64,000 nucleotides of DNA from Styela clava (lineage: Eukaryota > Chordata > Ascidiacea > Stolidobranchia > Styelidae), in NCBI RefSeq assembly GCF_964204865.1, contig NC_135259.1:930001-994000 (forward strand), read 5' to 3'. Positions within the stretch are counted from its first letter, which is position 1; the number at the start of each line of letters is the position of its first letter. The position numbers and the translations under genes were made by a program. This document shows positions 24,123-35,064 of the stretch, piece after piece. Below the pieces are notes generated by a model. That model made no database searches. It saw nothing but the letters and a program-made list of their open reading frames with translations, and had not been told where the DNA came from.

Positions 24123-26901
24123 TATTTGATTGTTCAGCCGAGTTTCAAGGCACTTGTTTGAATAACAACTTGTTATCAGGTCCTTTCAATACTAATACAT
24201 TGGTTGGTGTTCTCTTGCGTTTCCGACAGGAACCCGTTGCGGTAAATTGTGACATCCCTCAAATGTTTCATAGAATTCGGGTAAATCCACCTGATTGCGA
24301 TTCCATGCGATTTCTATGGTGGCCCAATGATGATTTATCCCGAGACCCTGTTGAGCTAAAAATGTTGAGTCATATATTTGGTTGTAAGAGTTCTCCATCT
24401 GTTGCTACATTTGCGCTACGAAAGGTAGCTGATGATAATTTATCCAATGCTGACTCTGTCACTATTGAAACTGTTAATCGTAATTTTTTCGTGGATGATT
24501 GTTTGAAAAGTTTGCCTACTGCTGACCAAACCGTCAGTTTGATATCTCAACTACGTAAGCTATTAGATACATGTGGTTTTCATCTTGCTAAGTTCATAAG
24601 CAATGACCAAGCTGTTTTAGATTCTATACCCGATGAAGATAAAGCCCCATCTATGGAAGATTTTGACATTCAAGGTGATTCCTCAAATAAGACACTCGGT
24701 GTGCATTGGCGCATTGATGCTGACAAATTCGTAATACGTATAAATGTAGAGCCTCGTCCTCTAACACGGTGAGGTATTTTGTCAATGGTTAGTCAAGTAT
24801 TTGACCCATTGGGATTTGTCCAGCCATTTATCTTGCCCGCAAAACCTATTCTTCGCGAGTTGTGCGATAAAGGTTATTGCTGGGATGATAACATTTCTGG
24901 CCCACCTAGAGAAAGTTGAGAAAATTGGATCGCTTCATTATCAAACCTAAATTATTTGTCTATTCCTCGTTGTTTCAAGCCAGCTGACTTCACACCCACT
25001 GAGGTACAGTTGCATTTGTTTCCGACAGGAACCCGTTGCGGTAAATTGTGACATCCCTCAAATGTTTCATAGAATTCGGGTAAATCCACCTGATTGCGAT
25101 TCCATGCGATTTCTATGGTGGCCCAATGATGATTTATCCCGAGACCCTGTTGAGCTAAAAATGTTGAGTCATATATTTGGTTGTAAGAGTTCTCCATCTG
25201 TTGCTACATTTGCGCTACGAAAGGTAGCTGATGATAATTTATCCAATGCTGACTCTGTCACTATTGAAACTGTTAATCGTAATTTTTTCGTGGATGATTG
25301 TTTGAAAAGTTTGCCTACTGCTGACCAAACCGTCAGTTTGATATCTCAACTACGTAAGCTATTAGATACATGTGGTTTTCATCTTGCTAAGTTCATAAGC
25401 AATGACCAAGCTGTTTTAGATTCTATACCCGATGAAGATAAAGCCCCATCTATGGAAGATTTTGACATTCAAGGTGATTCCTCAAATAAGACACTCGGTG
25501 TGCATTGGCGCATTGATGCTGACAAATTCGTAATACGTATAAATGTAGAGCCTCGTCCTCTAACACGGTGAGGTATTTTGTCAATGGTTTGTCAAGTATT
25601 TGACCCATTGGGATTTGTCCAGCCATTTATCTTGCCCGCAAAACCTATTCTTCGCGAGTTGTGCGATAAAGGTTATTGCTGGGATGATAACATTTCTGGC
25701 CCACCTAGAGAAAGTTGAGAAAATTGGATCGCTTCATTATCAAACCTAAATTATTTGTCTATTCCTCGTTGTTTCAAGCCAGCTGACTTCACACCCACTG
25801 AGGTACAGTTGCATTTGTTTCCGACAGGAACCCGTTGCGGTAAATTGTGACATCCCTCAAATGTTTCATAGAATTCGGGTAAATCCACCTGATTGCGATT
25901 CCATGCGATTTCTATGGTGGCCCAATGATGATTTATCCCGAGACCCTGTTGAGCTAAAAATGTTGAGTCATATATTTGGTTGTAAGAGTTCTCCATCTGT
26001 TGCTACATTTGCGCTACGAAAGGTAGCTGATGATAATTTATCCAATGCTGACTCTGTCACTATTGAAACTGTTAATCGTAATTTTTTCGTGGATGATTGT
26101 TTGAAAAGTTTGCCTACTGCTGACCAAACCGTCAGTTTGATATCTCAACTACGTAAGCTATTAGATACATGTGGTTTTCATCTTGCTAAGTTCATAAGCA
26201 ATGACCAAGCTGTTTTAGATTCTATACCCGATGAAGATAAAGCCCCATCTATGGAAGATTTTGACATTCAAGGTGATTCCTCAAATAAGACACTCGGTGT
26301 GCATTGGCGCATTGATGCTGACAAATTCGTAATACGTATAAATGTAGAGCCTCGTCCTCTAACACGGTGAGGTATTTTGTCAATGGTTAGTCAAGTATTT
26401 GACTCATTGGGATTTGTCCAGCCATTTATCTTGCCCGCAAAACCTATTCTTCGCGAGTTGTGCGATAAAGGTTATTGCTGGGATGATAACATTTCTGGCC
26501 CACCTAGAGAAAGTTGAGAAAATTGGATCGCTTCATTATCAAACCTAAATTATTTGTCTATTCCTCGTTGTTTCAAGCCAGCTGACTTCACACCCACTGA
26601 GGTACAGTTGCATTTGTACTGTGACGCTAGCAGAGTTGGTTATGGTTGTTCGAGTTATTTGCGTATGATTGATGCAGCAAATAACATTCATGTTGTTTTT
26701 GTGAGAGGCGTTTCCCGTGTCACCCCCAAGCAACCTATTACTATACCACGTCTCGAAGTGGTATCTGCAGTTGCTGCTGCAGAGTTGGCCAGATCTATTG
26801 TTAAAGAGTTAGATTATAAAATTGATAAAGTTCTGTACTGGACAGACTCGACTTCAGTGCTTCAGTTTTTGAACAACCGTGCTGAAAGTTTCCAAGTCTA
26901 G
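24059..26901 (+). pseudogene. pol: Pao-1 reverse transcriptase and RNase H, triplicated and broken
   Basis: The RT copies element RNA into DNA. Frame 24059-24772 has FRVVFDCSA near the start and the active-site strand FFVDD (FVDD 24488-24499), the BEL/Pao form of YVDD. An in-frame TGA at 24770 follows RPLTR, and a second TGA lies at 24917. The part from 24220 onward is repeated twice (25062-25571 and 25861-26370 are the same frame fragment), each copy carrying both stops. Only after the third unit does the RNase H part follow: LYCDASRVGYG, PRLEV and YWTDS in 26554-26901, which supply the acidic residues expected of the enzyme. It ends at a TAG. Confidence 0.9.
24220..26616 (+). repeat. Three tandem copies of a 799-bp RT/RNase H unit
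   Basis: Units start at TTTCCGACAGG: 24220, 25019 and 25818. Each ends in GTTGCATTTG. The units are almost identical; I see single changes such as 25589 (T for A) and 26403 (T for C). Since 799 is not a multiple of three, successive units lie in different frames. The second Pao-1 copy also has at least two units (62926, 63725), so the expansion is older than the large duplication. Confidence 0.95.
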
Positions 26902-27500
26902 TCTTTGGTTTGATGGCCCAGAGTTTTTGTGCAAGGATGAGTCCTTTTGGCCCGCTCGCCCTTGTAATGTTCCAATTTCAGGTGTTAATTGTCCAATTGC
27001 ATCTGAGTTTAGAGGCAACTATTTATCTACTGATTGTGAATATGAATCTCCATTCCCCCCATTTTTCATTAGATATTCCAAGTTTGAAAAACTACAGCGT
27101 GCTATGGTTTGGTTGATGCGTTTTCAAGGATACATGAGATGGAAGTATCTTAAATGTGACCGAGTTCCTGCATCTCGATTCATTTCTGTAGAGGAACTGA
27201 GAAATGCTAGTTGAACAAAAACAGAAATTGAAGTCTACACTGGCCAAGCCTCTACTAAAGTGTGACCCTTTCATACAAGATGGTAATATGCGTATGAGAG
27301 GACGGCTTGAAAAATCTGATTTGCCAGAGCAACAGAAGAATCCAATCATCTTGCCACCTCACCATTATGTAACAAAGCTGATCATCGACATGCATCATAG
27401 AAATACAGGTCACTCTGGAACTCTCCATGTTCTTGCGTCAGTTAGAGAAAGATATTGGATATTACGGGGACAATCAGCTGTTGGAAAAGTCATCAGATAA
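26879..27500 (+). pseudogene. pol: Pao-1 linker and integrase N-terminal zinc-binding part
   Basis: Frame 26879-27214 holds the segment after RNase H (FDGPEFL, FWPARP), ending at a TGA. Frame 27204-27500 overlaps it and carries the integrase N-terminal domain: H residues in PPHHYVTKL and MHHRNTGHSG, then a TAA at 27498. The C-x2-C pair (CIPC) that would complete the HHCC zinc site comes directly after that stop. A frameshift near 27515 leads to the catalytic frame. Confidence 0.8.
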
Positions 27501-27545
27501 TGTATACCATGCAGAGAAAGATCTGCTCGTACAGGCGAGCAGTGG

Positions 27546-28478
27546 ATGGCAGACCTCCCCAGCTGTAGAGTTGTTCCTGGAAAGAAACCGTTCGAATCTA
27601 CATTTGTAGACTACCTTGGCCCAATCAAGGTCAAGCTTGGTCGAAATGAATACAAGCGTTATGGATGTCTTTTTACTTGCATGGCCACACGTGCCGTACA
27701 TATTGAAGTTGCAGAGTCACTTGATACATCAGCATTTCTACAAGCGTTTTTCCGATTCACTGACAGACGCTCAAGACCTATCCACGTATATTCGGATAAT
27801 GGTACAAATTTTATAGGCGGAGAGAAAGAGTTGAGAGAGGGAATTAGAAACTGGAACAAACATGTGATTGACAAGTCATTATCTCAAAAAGAAATTCAAT
27901 GGCACTTCTCACCTCCATTGGCCAGTCATCAATCAGGTGTCGTGGAGCGATTAGTTCGAGAAGTCAAGAAAACATTACGTGCTATCACTGATGGTCGATC
28001 ATTTTCAGATTATTCATTGTGGTCCTTCCTAACTAGCGTTGAAAGGATATTAAATGATAGACCACTCACACCACTAAGTGATGATCCTAAAGACTTAAAT
28101 GTTTTGACACCAAATTCAATTCTAATTGCCAAACTTGATCCATCTCTACCTTTAGACAAATTTATGAAGACTGATGATTATAGAAGAACATGGCGATATT
28201 CACAAAGGCTCCTGGATTTATTCTGGGATAGATGGAAGAAAGAATATTTGCCTCTGCTACAAGAAAGACAAAAATGGCACACTACACAAAGAAATCTGGA
28301 AGTTGGCGATTTGGTGTTGATGTTTGATGATAGTTCCCCTCGCAGTCATTGGCCGAAGGCGATTGTTGATGAGACATACCCTGACAAGCATGGTATTGTT
28401 CGAAGGGTTAAAGTCCGTACTGCAAATTCTACTTATGTACGGGATGTTCGCAAGCTGTGCTTGTTAGAGGCCATATAG
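27546..28478 (+). CDS. pol: Pao-1 integrase catalytic core and C-terminal domain (open fragment)
   Basis: This is the longest uninterrupted piece of the first Pao-1 copy (310 codons). It would join element DNA to the chromosome. Asp22 in FVDYLGP (27609), Asp84 in YSDNGTNF (27795) and Glu134 in GVVERLVRE (27945) form the DDE triad. From about residue 225 come W-x2-W spacing, GDLVLMFDD and RRVKVRT, the DUF5641-like C-terminal region found in BEL/Pao integrases. It ends with TAG at 28476. The ATG at 27546 is only the first Met in the frame; the native protein is a polyprotein and the upstream part is cut off by a frameshift. It is intact in sequence but without its own start or zinc domain. Confidence 0.88.
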   Translation: MADLPSCRVVPGKKPFESTFVDYLGPIKVKLGRNEYKRYGCLFTCMATRAVHIEVAESLDTSAFLQAFFRFTDRRSRPIHVYSDNGTNFIGGEKELREGIRNWNKHVIDKSLSQKEIQWHFSPPLASHQSGVVERLVREVKKTLRAITDGRSFSDYSLWSFLTSVERILNDRPLTPLSDDPKDLNVLTPNSILIAKLDPSLPLDKFMKTDDYRRTWRYSQRLLDLFWDRWKKEYLPLLQERQKWHTTQRNLEVGDLVLMFDDSSPRSHWPKAIVDETYPDKHGIVRRVKVRTANSTYVRDVRKLCLLEAI

Positions 28479-28749
28479 TGACACGCACATACACACACAT
28501 TGTACATAACATGCACCTATTCACAACATACATACCGCAACAGGAATTATGCTTGTACCACATTCCTACCCTTTCCTTAGAGATTCTCGTTTACCATTTT
28601 TATGTATCTCTAATGGTGCTCATTCTTTCAGATTAATTATTTCTGATTAATTTTTGTGTGTTTCACACATTGTGTTGTTTGAACATTTCTTTTATTGCTT
28701 TAACAGATTACATAAAATGCTTTTCATTTTCTCTAATTTGGGCCCGGTA
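28479..28749 (+). other. Pao-1 3' untranslated stretch
   Basis: It starts with a CACA-rich run (28480-28540) and ends TTTGGGCCCGGTA just before the LTR. The GGCCCGGTA end takes the place of a normal polypurine tract and has a counterpart before the older BEL LTRs (8829, 31881, 38965). No coding signal is seen. Confidence 0.6.
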
Positions 28750-29382
28750 TGTAAGAAATGTTTCCTCATTTTAATTATGGTCACTAGTTTGTGTTCCAGA
28801 AAAGTGTTTCCTAATATCTATTTTTTGCAATCATGCCAGTCTTGCGATAATCGTTCAATTTTACAAGCGTAGTACATTCGTATTCAGCTAAATGGAGTGA
28901 TTATTATCCTAAATTTGATATTAATAATTATTTCCACATATTATTCCCATGGTTAATACATGACAAGTCCCAAATATATATTTTATGGAGCCAACTTGGC
29001 TGTATATTCTGACCAATAATCTGGCATCTGTAAATTCTCCCGCACGCCGCTCTCTTCTTTCTGAGTTTTTAGTGAGCGCACCTCTGTTTCTAAGCGCCGG
29101 AATTTGTCAATTTGTAAGTCGTATTTTTCATGTTTGTTTTATTTATTTAGCTAATATTTGGAGTGATGATCATAGATTGGATTAAATTGTGTGTAATTAC
29201 TGGAATAAACTGACTCATCGATGTTCATTACTACTGCGATAATGCAATAAAGTCAAAGCAACAAATGTTGGATGAACTATTTGGGATCGGGCTTTTTAAG
29301 TATTTCTGGTGTTACTCGCACATTGGATCATACGATATCACTCCACATCATAGTTAGGTGATAGCACCGCTTATTACCTACA
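28750..29382 (+). repeat. Pao-1 3' LTR (633 bp)
   Basis: Begins TGTAAGAAATG and ends ATTACCTACA. It matches the three separated parts of the 5' LTR with scattered substitutions, several visible per hundred bases, for example TAGTTTG/TAGGTTG near 28786. LTRs are identical at insertion, so this divergence indicates an old insertion. The short spacing between CTCTTCTT and GTGAGCGC shows it lacks the extra stretches of the 5' LTR. Confidence 0.92.
29246..29251 (+). promoter_or_regulatory. AATAAA polyadenylation signal in the 3' LTR
   Basis: AATAAA sits about 130 bases before the LTR end. The same site is AATAAA in the second copy's 5' LTR and AATAAG in the first. It is a plausible R-region signal but unproven. 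Confidence 0.4.
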
Positions 29383-29387
29383 CTCAC

Positions 29388-29550
29388 GTTTGCTGAATGC
29401 CTATAGCTAGAATTTTTAAGCTATAAAAAAATAATGAACGAGGATATATGATTAACAATTTTCCTAATACATGCCATGAAGCTTAAAGCAATTACATTCA
29501 ATACCAAACTAATTTTGTTATATATATATATATGTAATTATTACCAAGTG
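29388..29550. repeat. Right flank of Pao-1: piece of an older LTR-like repeat
   Basis: From GTTTGCTGAATGCC this matches 2330-2490 and 9085-9245. Together with the left flank before 16190 it rebuilds the sequence seen uninterrupted in blocks A and C. A TA-rich microsatellite lies at 29519-29534. Confidence 0.7.
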
Positions 29551-30085
29551 GAATTCCCAACAGATCGACACATCTCTATCCCAAAAGGACATGCAATAGC
29601 ACTTTTCACCTCTTTCTAGTCACCAAAATGAAGTGGTGAAAAGAATGGTGCGCAAGGTGAGAAGAATTCTATTGAATGGCCAGTCTCTCAATGATTAATT
29701 ATTATGGTCTCTTCTCACAGCAGTAAAAAATATTATCAGCGATAAACCACCACTGAGTGACGATCCGAATGATTTGAATTGCTCTCTCTCCAAACTCAAT
29801 GTTGATAAATAGATTAGAACAGTCTTTGCCACCTGATTTGTTATTTCGAACAGATGAATACAGAAGTTGATACAGACATGTTCAGCGATTACTTGATTTA
29901 TTTTGGCAGCGCTTGACAAAAGAATATTGTCCCCAATTACAGTGCCGACAGAAGTGACTCAATGTTCAACACAACTTTCAAGTTGGAGATTTTTTGGCCC
30001 TGATTATCAAGAAGTTGTCAGGAAAGTGAAAGTGCACATATCCAATTGTATTTATGTGCGTGACATAATGAAGTTCTGCCTACTT
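29551..30085 (+). pseudogene. Old BEL/Pao integrase relic (plus strand)
   Basis: Broken plus-strand translation lines up with the Pao-1 integrase between its second catalytic region and the end: SLSQKDMQ near 29575, SSHQNEVVKRMVRKVRR near 29620 (the catalytic Glu of VVERLVR is read as Lys), PPLSDDPNDLN near 29745, and VRKVKVHIS...YVRDIMKFCLL at 30015-30085. Similarity to Pao-1 is clear but distant, so this is a separate, older element. Several stops and frameshifts occur. Its 3' tail resumes at 31679 after a hAT insertion. Confidence 0.8.
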
Positions 30086-30597
30086 CAGGGGTGGGCAACC
30101 TTTGGCACGCGTGCCAAACTTGGCACGCGAGCCCATTTATTCGGCATGCGAGCGAGGCCTCAGAAACGAGATCGTCTTATTTCAGATAAAAAGTTTCGAG
30201 ACTGAATTATCTGATAAAACTCGGTGTTCGTTTATTCATTATCGTTTGTTAACAATCTGTTAATTATTTAAACTTTTTTTGTCTTTTTATGGCTTCAAAT
30301 AAATATATATATCATGGCGTATCAACTGAGCTCTCGACGAATTTTGTCGGAATTAACACAACGTTTGGCTACATTGTTACGTAATATATATTTCTGATTG
30401 ATTTATGAAGTTGTGCAGCTCATGTTGGTTAGGGTTACGTGCTAACTTACTGTTATAACTTGATTTCGAAAGAAATATAAGCTATTAGGAAAGGGAATAC
30501 AAGAGAGAAGTGCAGAAAACGAACTATTACATGATTGGGATGCCATTCCCGAGAATTTTTTTAAAACTTGAAAACTTTGCAATGCACTATTCTACAA

Positions 30598-31261
30598 CAG
30601 GGGTCGGTAAACTGAGGGCCAAATGCGGCCCGCGAGCTAATTTGTTGCGGCCCTCGAACAACCCGACATTTATTAAATGAAGCAAAAAATGTTCCCAAAT
30701 TTATTATTGTATGTACGCGGATTTAGTCAGTTGCATGTCGTTCGAGTTAATTGTGATCTTTAAAATTCAAAAATGTTTGGAAAACGCAGGATAGCTCGCG
30801 ACGAGGACTAAACATTCCAATGTGCTTCGACGAAAAATTCGACCCGAGATCCAGGACTGCGCCACAGTTGATCTATGCGACAGTGCAAAACAAGTAATGG
30901 GCACGTTCGGAAGCACATATTGCTGCGAACAACTTTATCTGAAATGCATTACACTTGGAATAAACTTCGTACTCGCTTGTCAGGTCTTCTTTGGAAGACG
31001 TACCGTGGGGGCAAGTGGCAAAAAAACATCATCCTTCACATTAATAACAAGTAAATAAAAACAATATGTTGTTGAATAATATATATATATTAAGAAACGG
31101 CACATACACATCTCATAGTAGCAGGCTTTTAACGCAATAATAGAAGGTGTGAATGCGCCACAATTTGAAATTCAATCTAGCGCTTGTTCGAAGGAGGAAA
31201 TATTGCGGCCTGCGCGCTACAGGGAATGTGTATGCAAGTACATAAAGTTTTCCGACTAGTG
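30598..31261. mobile_element. Nested hAT element (family hAT-6)
   Basis: The left end is CAGGGGTCGGTAAACTG. The right end is GTTTTCCGACTAGTG (intact as GACCACTG in the copy ending 38334). The flanks TTCTACAA/CTCTACAT match at six of eight places. It carries a transposase C-terminal fragment and lacks about 50 bases that the copy at 37617-38334 retains. Confidence 0.75.
30822..31058 (+). pseudogene. hAT transposase C-terminal dimerisation fragment
   Basis: The 78-codon frame reads VMGTFGSTYCCEQLYLK at about residues 25-41. This resembles the FGSTY-x-CEQ-x-FS motif that opens the hAT C-terminal dimerisation region in GTF2IRD2/ZBED-like transposases. The following RSRL-type helix is not preserved. 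The copy at 37886-38122 is near identical. It is a fragment, not a gene. Confidence 0.7.
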
Positions 31262-31678
31262 CTCTACATCATCTGCATATGCTTGTGAATCTTTGTTCTC
31301 AGTTATGATTGGAATTTTAATAAGTCGTCTCGTAACAGGAGTAGCCTGGACGTTGAAACCAGTAGTTCGTATATTTCTTTGAAAATTACAAAATATAAAC
31401 CCAATGTAAAATCTCTATCAGCGGTAATGCAGCAGCAGAAGTCTCACTGAGATAGAATAAGAAAAGTAATCAAATCTATTTGTCAGACTGATAATATATC
31501 CGAATAGTGAATCCGTCTGTAGGCCTACATGTTTGAAAGGTTTATTATTATGTATTTTTGCTTTGGAAGTAGCAAAGCATTGTTTTTAATTTTGGTCGGC
31601 ACGCGGAAGAATTTTGTTGTTAAATTTAGCCGATTTTGGCACGCGAGCCGAAAAAGGTTGCCCACCCCTGGCCTACTT

Positions 31679-32579
31679 GAACCTTGTTGAGTACATTTAC
31701 GTACAAAATACACACTGCATATATAGCATCCACACCACACACACAAATTGACAATTTCGTTATCTTCATAGGTTTTGTTTCCGTATTTTTAACTCCAATT
31801 GTTTTCGGAAGTTTTTATTTTTATATTTCTCTCCGTTATCCATTTCATCAACACATTTCATATAATTTCCGGTGCCGGTATGTACGAAATGTTTTATTGC
31901 CCATTTTATTGAACCGCCCTTTAATTTAAGCACTGTAAAGTTAGTCAACGTCCCTCCTTTTACTGTGGCGAATAAATGACTCACCCCCCCCCCCCCTCGC
32001 TAGAATATTTGAAATTTTGTTGCCACGAGGTAGATGCACGTCGCACAATGCGGATCAGGGAGTCTGCTGTGCAAATGTATGTTTTATTAATGATGGGTTT
32101 TCCTATTTCGCGTTTGACTCATGCCATACGTTGCAAAATGATTATCAGGTGGGAATTTGATACTTAGAATATTGTTAGGTTTATTCATATATTACCCGAA
32201 TAGGTTTTGAGGATTGCTCTAATATATGCAATGTTATATTTATCATTGTCTTGTTTTGTATCCTAGCATACTCGCGGCTGTTCTTTGAGTCCTTGTCAAA
32301 AATAGTCAATTTATTATTAACACCAATACTGAAGTACTAAGACTGTTAACACTGATGTCAACATCAGATGTGTTTCAGGCTGATAACAAAGTTTCTTTCA
32401 AAGTTTCTTGTTGGTGCATAAATTGAAGACAATAATTTGGATACCAAAGGACAGGATACGACTTTAGTTAGCTCGTAACTCGTAACCGTAGTGGGAAACC
32501 TTACTTCAAACTACTTATCCCACATGCACAACCTTTACATTTGTTCAATTTCTGATGAATGGGCTAGTATGAAAGGGAG
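31679..32579 (+). repeat. Tail and LTR of the old plus-strand BEL element
   Basis: It continues the relic interrupted at 30086. The stretch rich in CACA ends GGTGCCGGTA before TGTACGAAATG at 31881, the presumed LTR start. About 690 bases follow without coding signal, then the beginning of block A. A run of 13 C lies at 31984-31996. The frame at 31976-32167 crosses that run and has no family signature. A parallel copy is at 38752-39660. Confidence 0.6.
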
Positions 32580-33208
32580 GTTTGAAGATCACAGTGCCAG
32601 TATTTGACAAGTCAAAGACAGTTAAACTCATATATTTTATTATCCACATATTTTGTTTCTGTTATCATTCTCTTAGAAGTATTTTGTGGTTATCTCTTGG
32701 TATCCACACGTGTCAAGAAATAAGGTTAAATGAGTGGTCTTTCGCGTGTCTCGAATGTTATATGAGATGAAAATAACACAATGTATACGCTTTTTTTTCT
32801 CGTGATTGCATCGCATACGGCACCGATGTCCTAGCAATAGAATGATGAGAAATAAGATTAGAAAAGCCGATACTCGCATTCGCTGGATGCCCGTAAAATT
32901 AGAATTTTTCACATTATAAAAAATAAGGAACGGGTAGATATAATTGACAATCTTTCAAATACATGATATGTGGCTTAAAGTAATTACATTTAATCTCAAA
33001 CAAACTTTGTGATATATATATATGAAGACGTTGTGGAATTATTACTTGTCTTAGTGAATTGGATGGAGCAAGATTCGAATCTAAATTTACATGCGTGTCC
33101 ATAGATTTTCTGCAATCGTATTGAAGATCGATTTCTCTACATCTTTTACCGATACAATATTAATTTATGTTTCTACTAATTGCAGCATCCGTTATATAAG
33201 ATCTACCC

Positions 33209-34052
33209 TAGGGTGGTCCAAGGTTGCGAGGTTGGCATGACGCAATAACTTTTGGCGATGTCTCGCGGGCCGCAGTAGGAGAAAACCCAAAAGTGATAAA
33301 ACATCGGGAGTTTACCCATTTGCTTCTTGAGAAATATCGTGATATTTTTGGCGTTTTTCTTCATGTTTGATTTTGTAATGTCCGCTAAAATTATATTTTT
33401 GCGTGGTAGAAATTACTTGGAAACACACCAGACCCCGTCATTGAACGTTGTTGGAGAAAGGTAAATACGTTTCCTATTTCTTGTTCATTTGTTATACACT
33501 TATTGTATGATGAATTCATATATTTGACTAATTTCATTACTTTTAGCGTGATTAGGTCTAGTGGTATCGTCAAATAACAACCAAAATATCTGTCTAAGAT
33601 GAGACTCCGGACCCAGCTAAAAAAACTGGATTGCGCGGCGCTAAGTCAGGTCTGCGTTTCGTCATTGCTGTAACATGGTCACGTCTCTAAAATTGAGAAG
33701 TTACTTAAGGCGAGCTTCATGTACGAAGTTTGCATGGAAGCGCGATTCATCTCATCAGCTTGGTCATGTCTGCACAAGACAATTTATTCTCCTCGTACCG
33801 ACCACGGGAAGTCGTTTCCATCCTGGTAGAGTCTTGACGTTTATAGATACAACATTGAAATTCCGTGATTTTATCAAATATCAATCCCGACATCGGGATT
33901 AGGAAAAAGGCCAATCACAGTTGGAATAGTTCAGAAATAACTCAGGAATATTCTGCCAATAAATACACTTATCTAACAATGGTTTAGTACACGCTAAAAT
34001 TGTTCTACGGGCGCAAGGAATGTGTGCTAAGGCCGCGGTTCAGACCACCCTG
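33209..34052. mobile_element. hAT-1 element in block A copy 2
   Basis: Same insertion as at 2661, with perfect flanks ATCTACCC (33201-33208, 34053-34060). Both target repeats are intact here, so this copy keeps the ancestral site better than the copies at 2653 and 40284, which share a C-to-T change. Confidence 0.85.
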
Positions 34053-35064
34053 ATCTACCCTATAAAGCTCGGTACAAGCAGTACTTAAGCATATTCATGT
34101 AACCTCTATCCTGATATCCCAACTAACATGCATTCTTAAATCATCATAGGTTGTTACTGTTCCATCCGAATGTTGGCCAGGGTAAATATTGATATCTTTA
34201 CGTAAACTGCGAAGGCGCGTCTGACGCACTACACAATGGTATGATTTGAGTTTGTTGATTAATTAGGATAATTGGTAAATTGGAAGCGCAATAGTTGAAT
34301 ATCTTGTCTCAGTCTATCTCAGTATTCGGTGTGAATCAGTGTTTACAGGTTCTGTATTGTTGGTAGTACTCGTTATGTATCTGTTGGAAATACCAATTTG
34401 TAAATTCTTGTAAGAACTGAGGTTTTCAAGTGTAAGACAAATATAATTCAGGGCAGTATTACAGTTAAGCTAACATAGTAACTACTGCTTCAATATTTTT
34501 GTCATAAAACTTGAATTATATTTACATCAGAGCATATTTCGTTTGGTTGTGTTACTTGTAGAGCCAGGACATAACGTATGTATATACTAAATTAGGTTTT
34601 GTATGTGTTTAATCTTTATCGTGCTGATGGATTTGAAATATAGAGAGTTGTGTATATAGAGAATATATTGAGTTGTCTATCCGTATGAAATATTGAGTTT
34701 TCGTTTATTGTTTTCAGCCGATGCCATGTTCCTGATTCTATTCCAAGTTCCACCGTGTTGACTGTTTTTGTTTTGAACAAACTACACAGATTCTTAGTTG
34801 AATTTCATTGGGACATAGCACTTTAAGGCACAGATAATATGCTGGAACCCCTTGCTCTCTAATATCAAACACTAGTAACTGGTTCAGAAACAAATCGTTT
34901 AGTTCGTGACAGAACTTGTTTATTGGGGGCGCGTTGTCGAAGATCTCTAACCACTAATAATTAGCTACGGATGTAAATTTTTCTTCTTCTCGGAAACATT
35001 TTTAAAATATTGCATTTGAAGAATATCCTAACGTGAAAACCAGAAGAATGAGCATGTGTTCAAG

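Larger units (their letters stand above)
2073..25294. repeat. Large duplication, copy 1 (partner 39690-64000)
   Basis: Matching landmarks keep a nearly constant offset: 37631 at 2366, 37632 at 10146, 39811 at 13356, 38701 at 20969. The jumps in offset equal single insertions in one copy or the other. The right limit given is where the partner runs out of window, so the true repeat may be longer. Coding stretches of Pao-1 differ by only about a dozen bases over 3.8 kb by eye. Confidence 0.92.
16190..29382 (+). mobile_element. Pao-1: BEL/Pao LTR retrotransposon, near complete but defective
   Basis: It is bounded by LTRs beginning TGTAAGAAATG and ending TTACCTACA, with 5-bp flanks CTCGC (16185-16189) and CTCAC (29383-29387). 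Five-bp duplications are usual for BEL/Pao. Block A at about 2325-2345 shows the uninterrupted target sequence. The order inside is gag, protease, RT, RNase H, integrase with a DUF5641-like C-terminal region, which is the BEL/Pao order. Every reading frame except the catalytic integrase part is broken by stops or frameshifts. The 5' LTR carries foreign inserts, and the RT region is triplicated. A second copy with the same left flank starts at 56001. Confidence 0.93.
30086..31670. mobile_element. hAT element (family hAT-5) with nested hAT-6
   Basis: The ends are CAGGGGTGGGCAACCTTTGG and the complement of AAAAAGGTTGCCCACCCCTG. The 8-bp target duplication GCCTACTT is perfect (30078-30085, 31671-31678). 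It interrupts the tail of the old BEL integrase relic. Sub-terminal GGCACGCG repeats occur at both ends. No transposase is recognised in the outer element itself. Another hAT lies inside at 30598-31261. Confidence 0.93.

Noticed and set aside
24770..24919. In-frame TGA codons in the RT region as possible recoding or readthrough
   Set aside because: Other frameshifts plus a TAA in gag and a TAA and TAG in pol break the same element, so plain decay is sufficient. No readthrough context is evident.
24220..26616. Regularly spaced repeats as a CRISPR-like array
   Set aside because: The repeats are 799 bp, directly adjoining and coding for RT; no short repeat-spacer pattern exists anywhere in the window.
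27546..28478. Open 310-codon integrase as a domesticated host gene
   Set aside because: It sits in proper order within Pao-1, has no own start context, and is bounded by a frameshift; chance survival of one segment explains it better.
31984..31996. Runs of 12-13 C (also 39068-39079) as a functional element
   Set aside because: A simple homopolymer copied by the 7-kb tandem duplication; length may also be affected by sequencing error.
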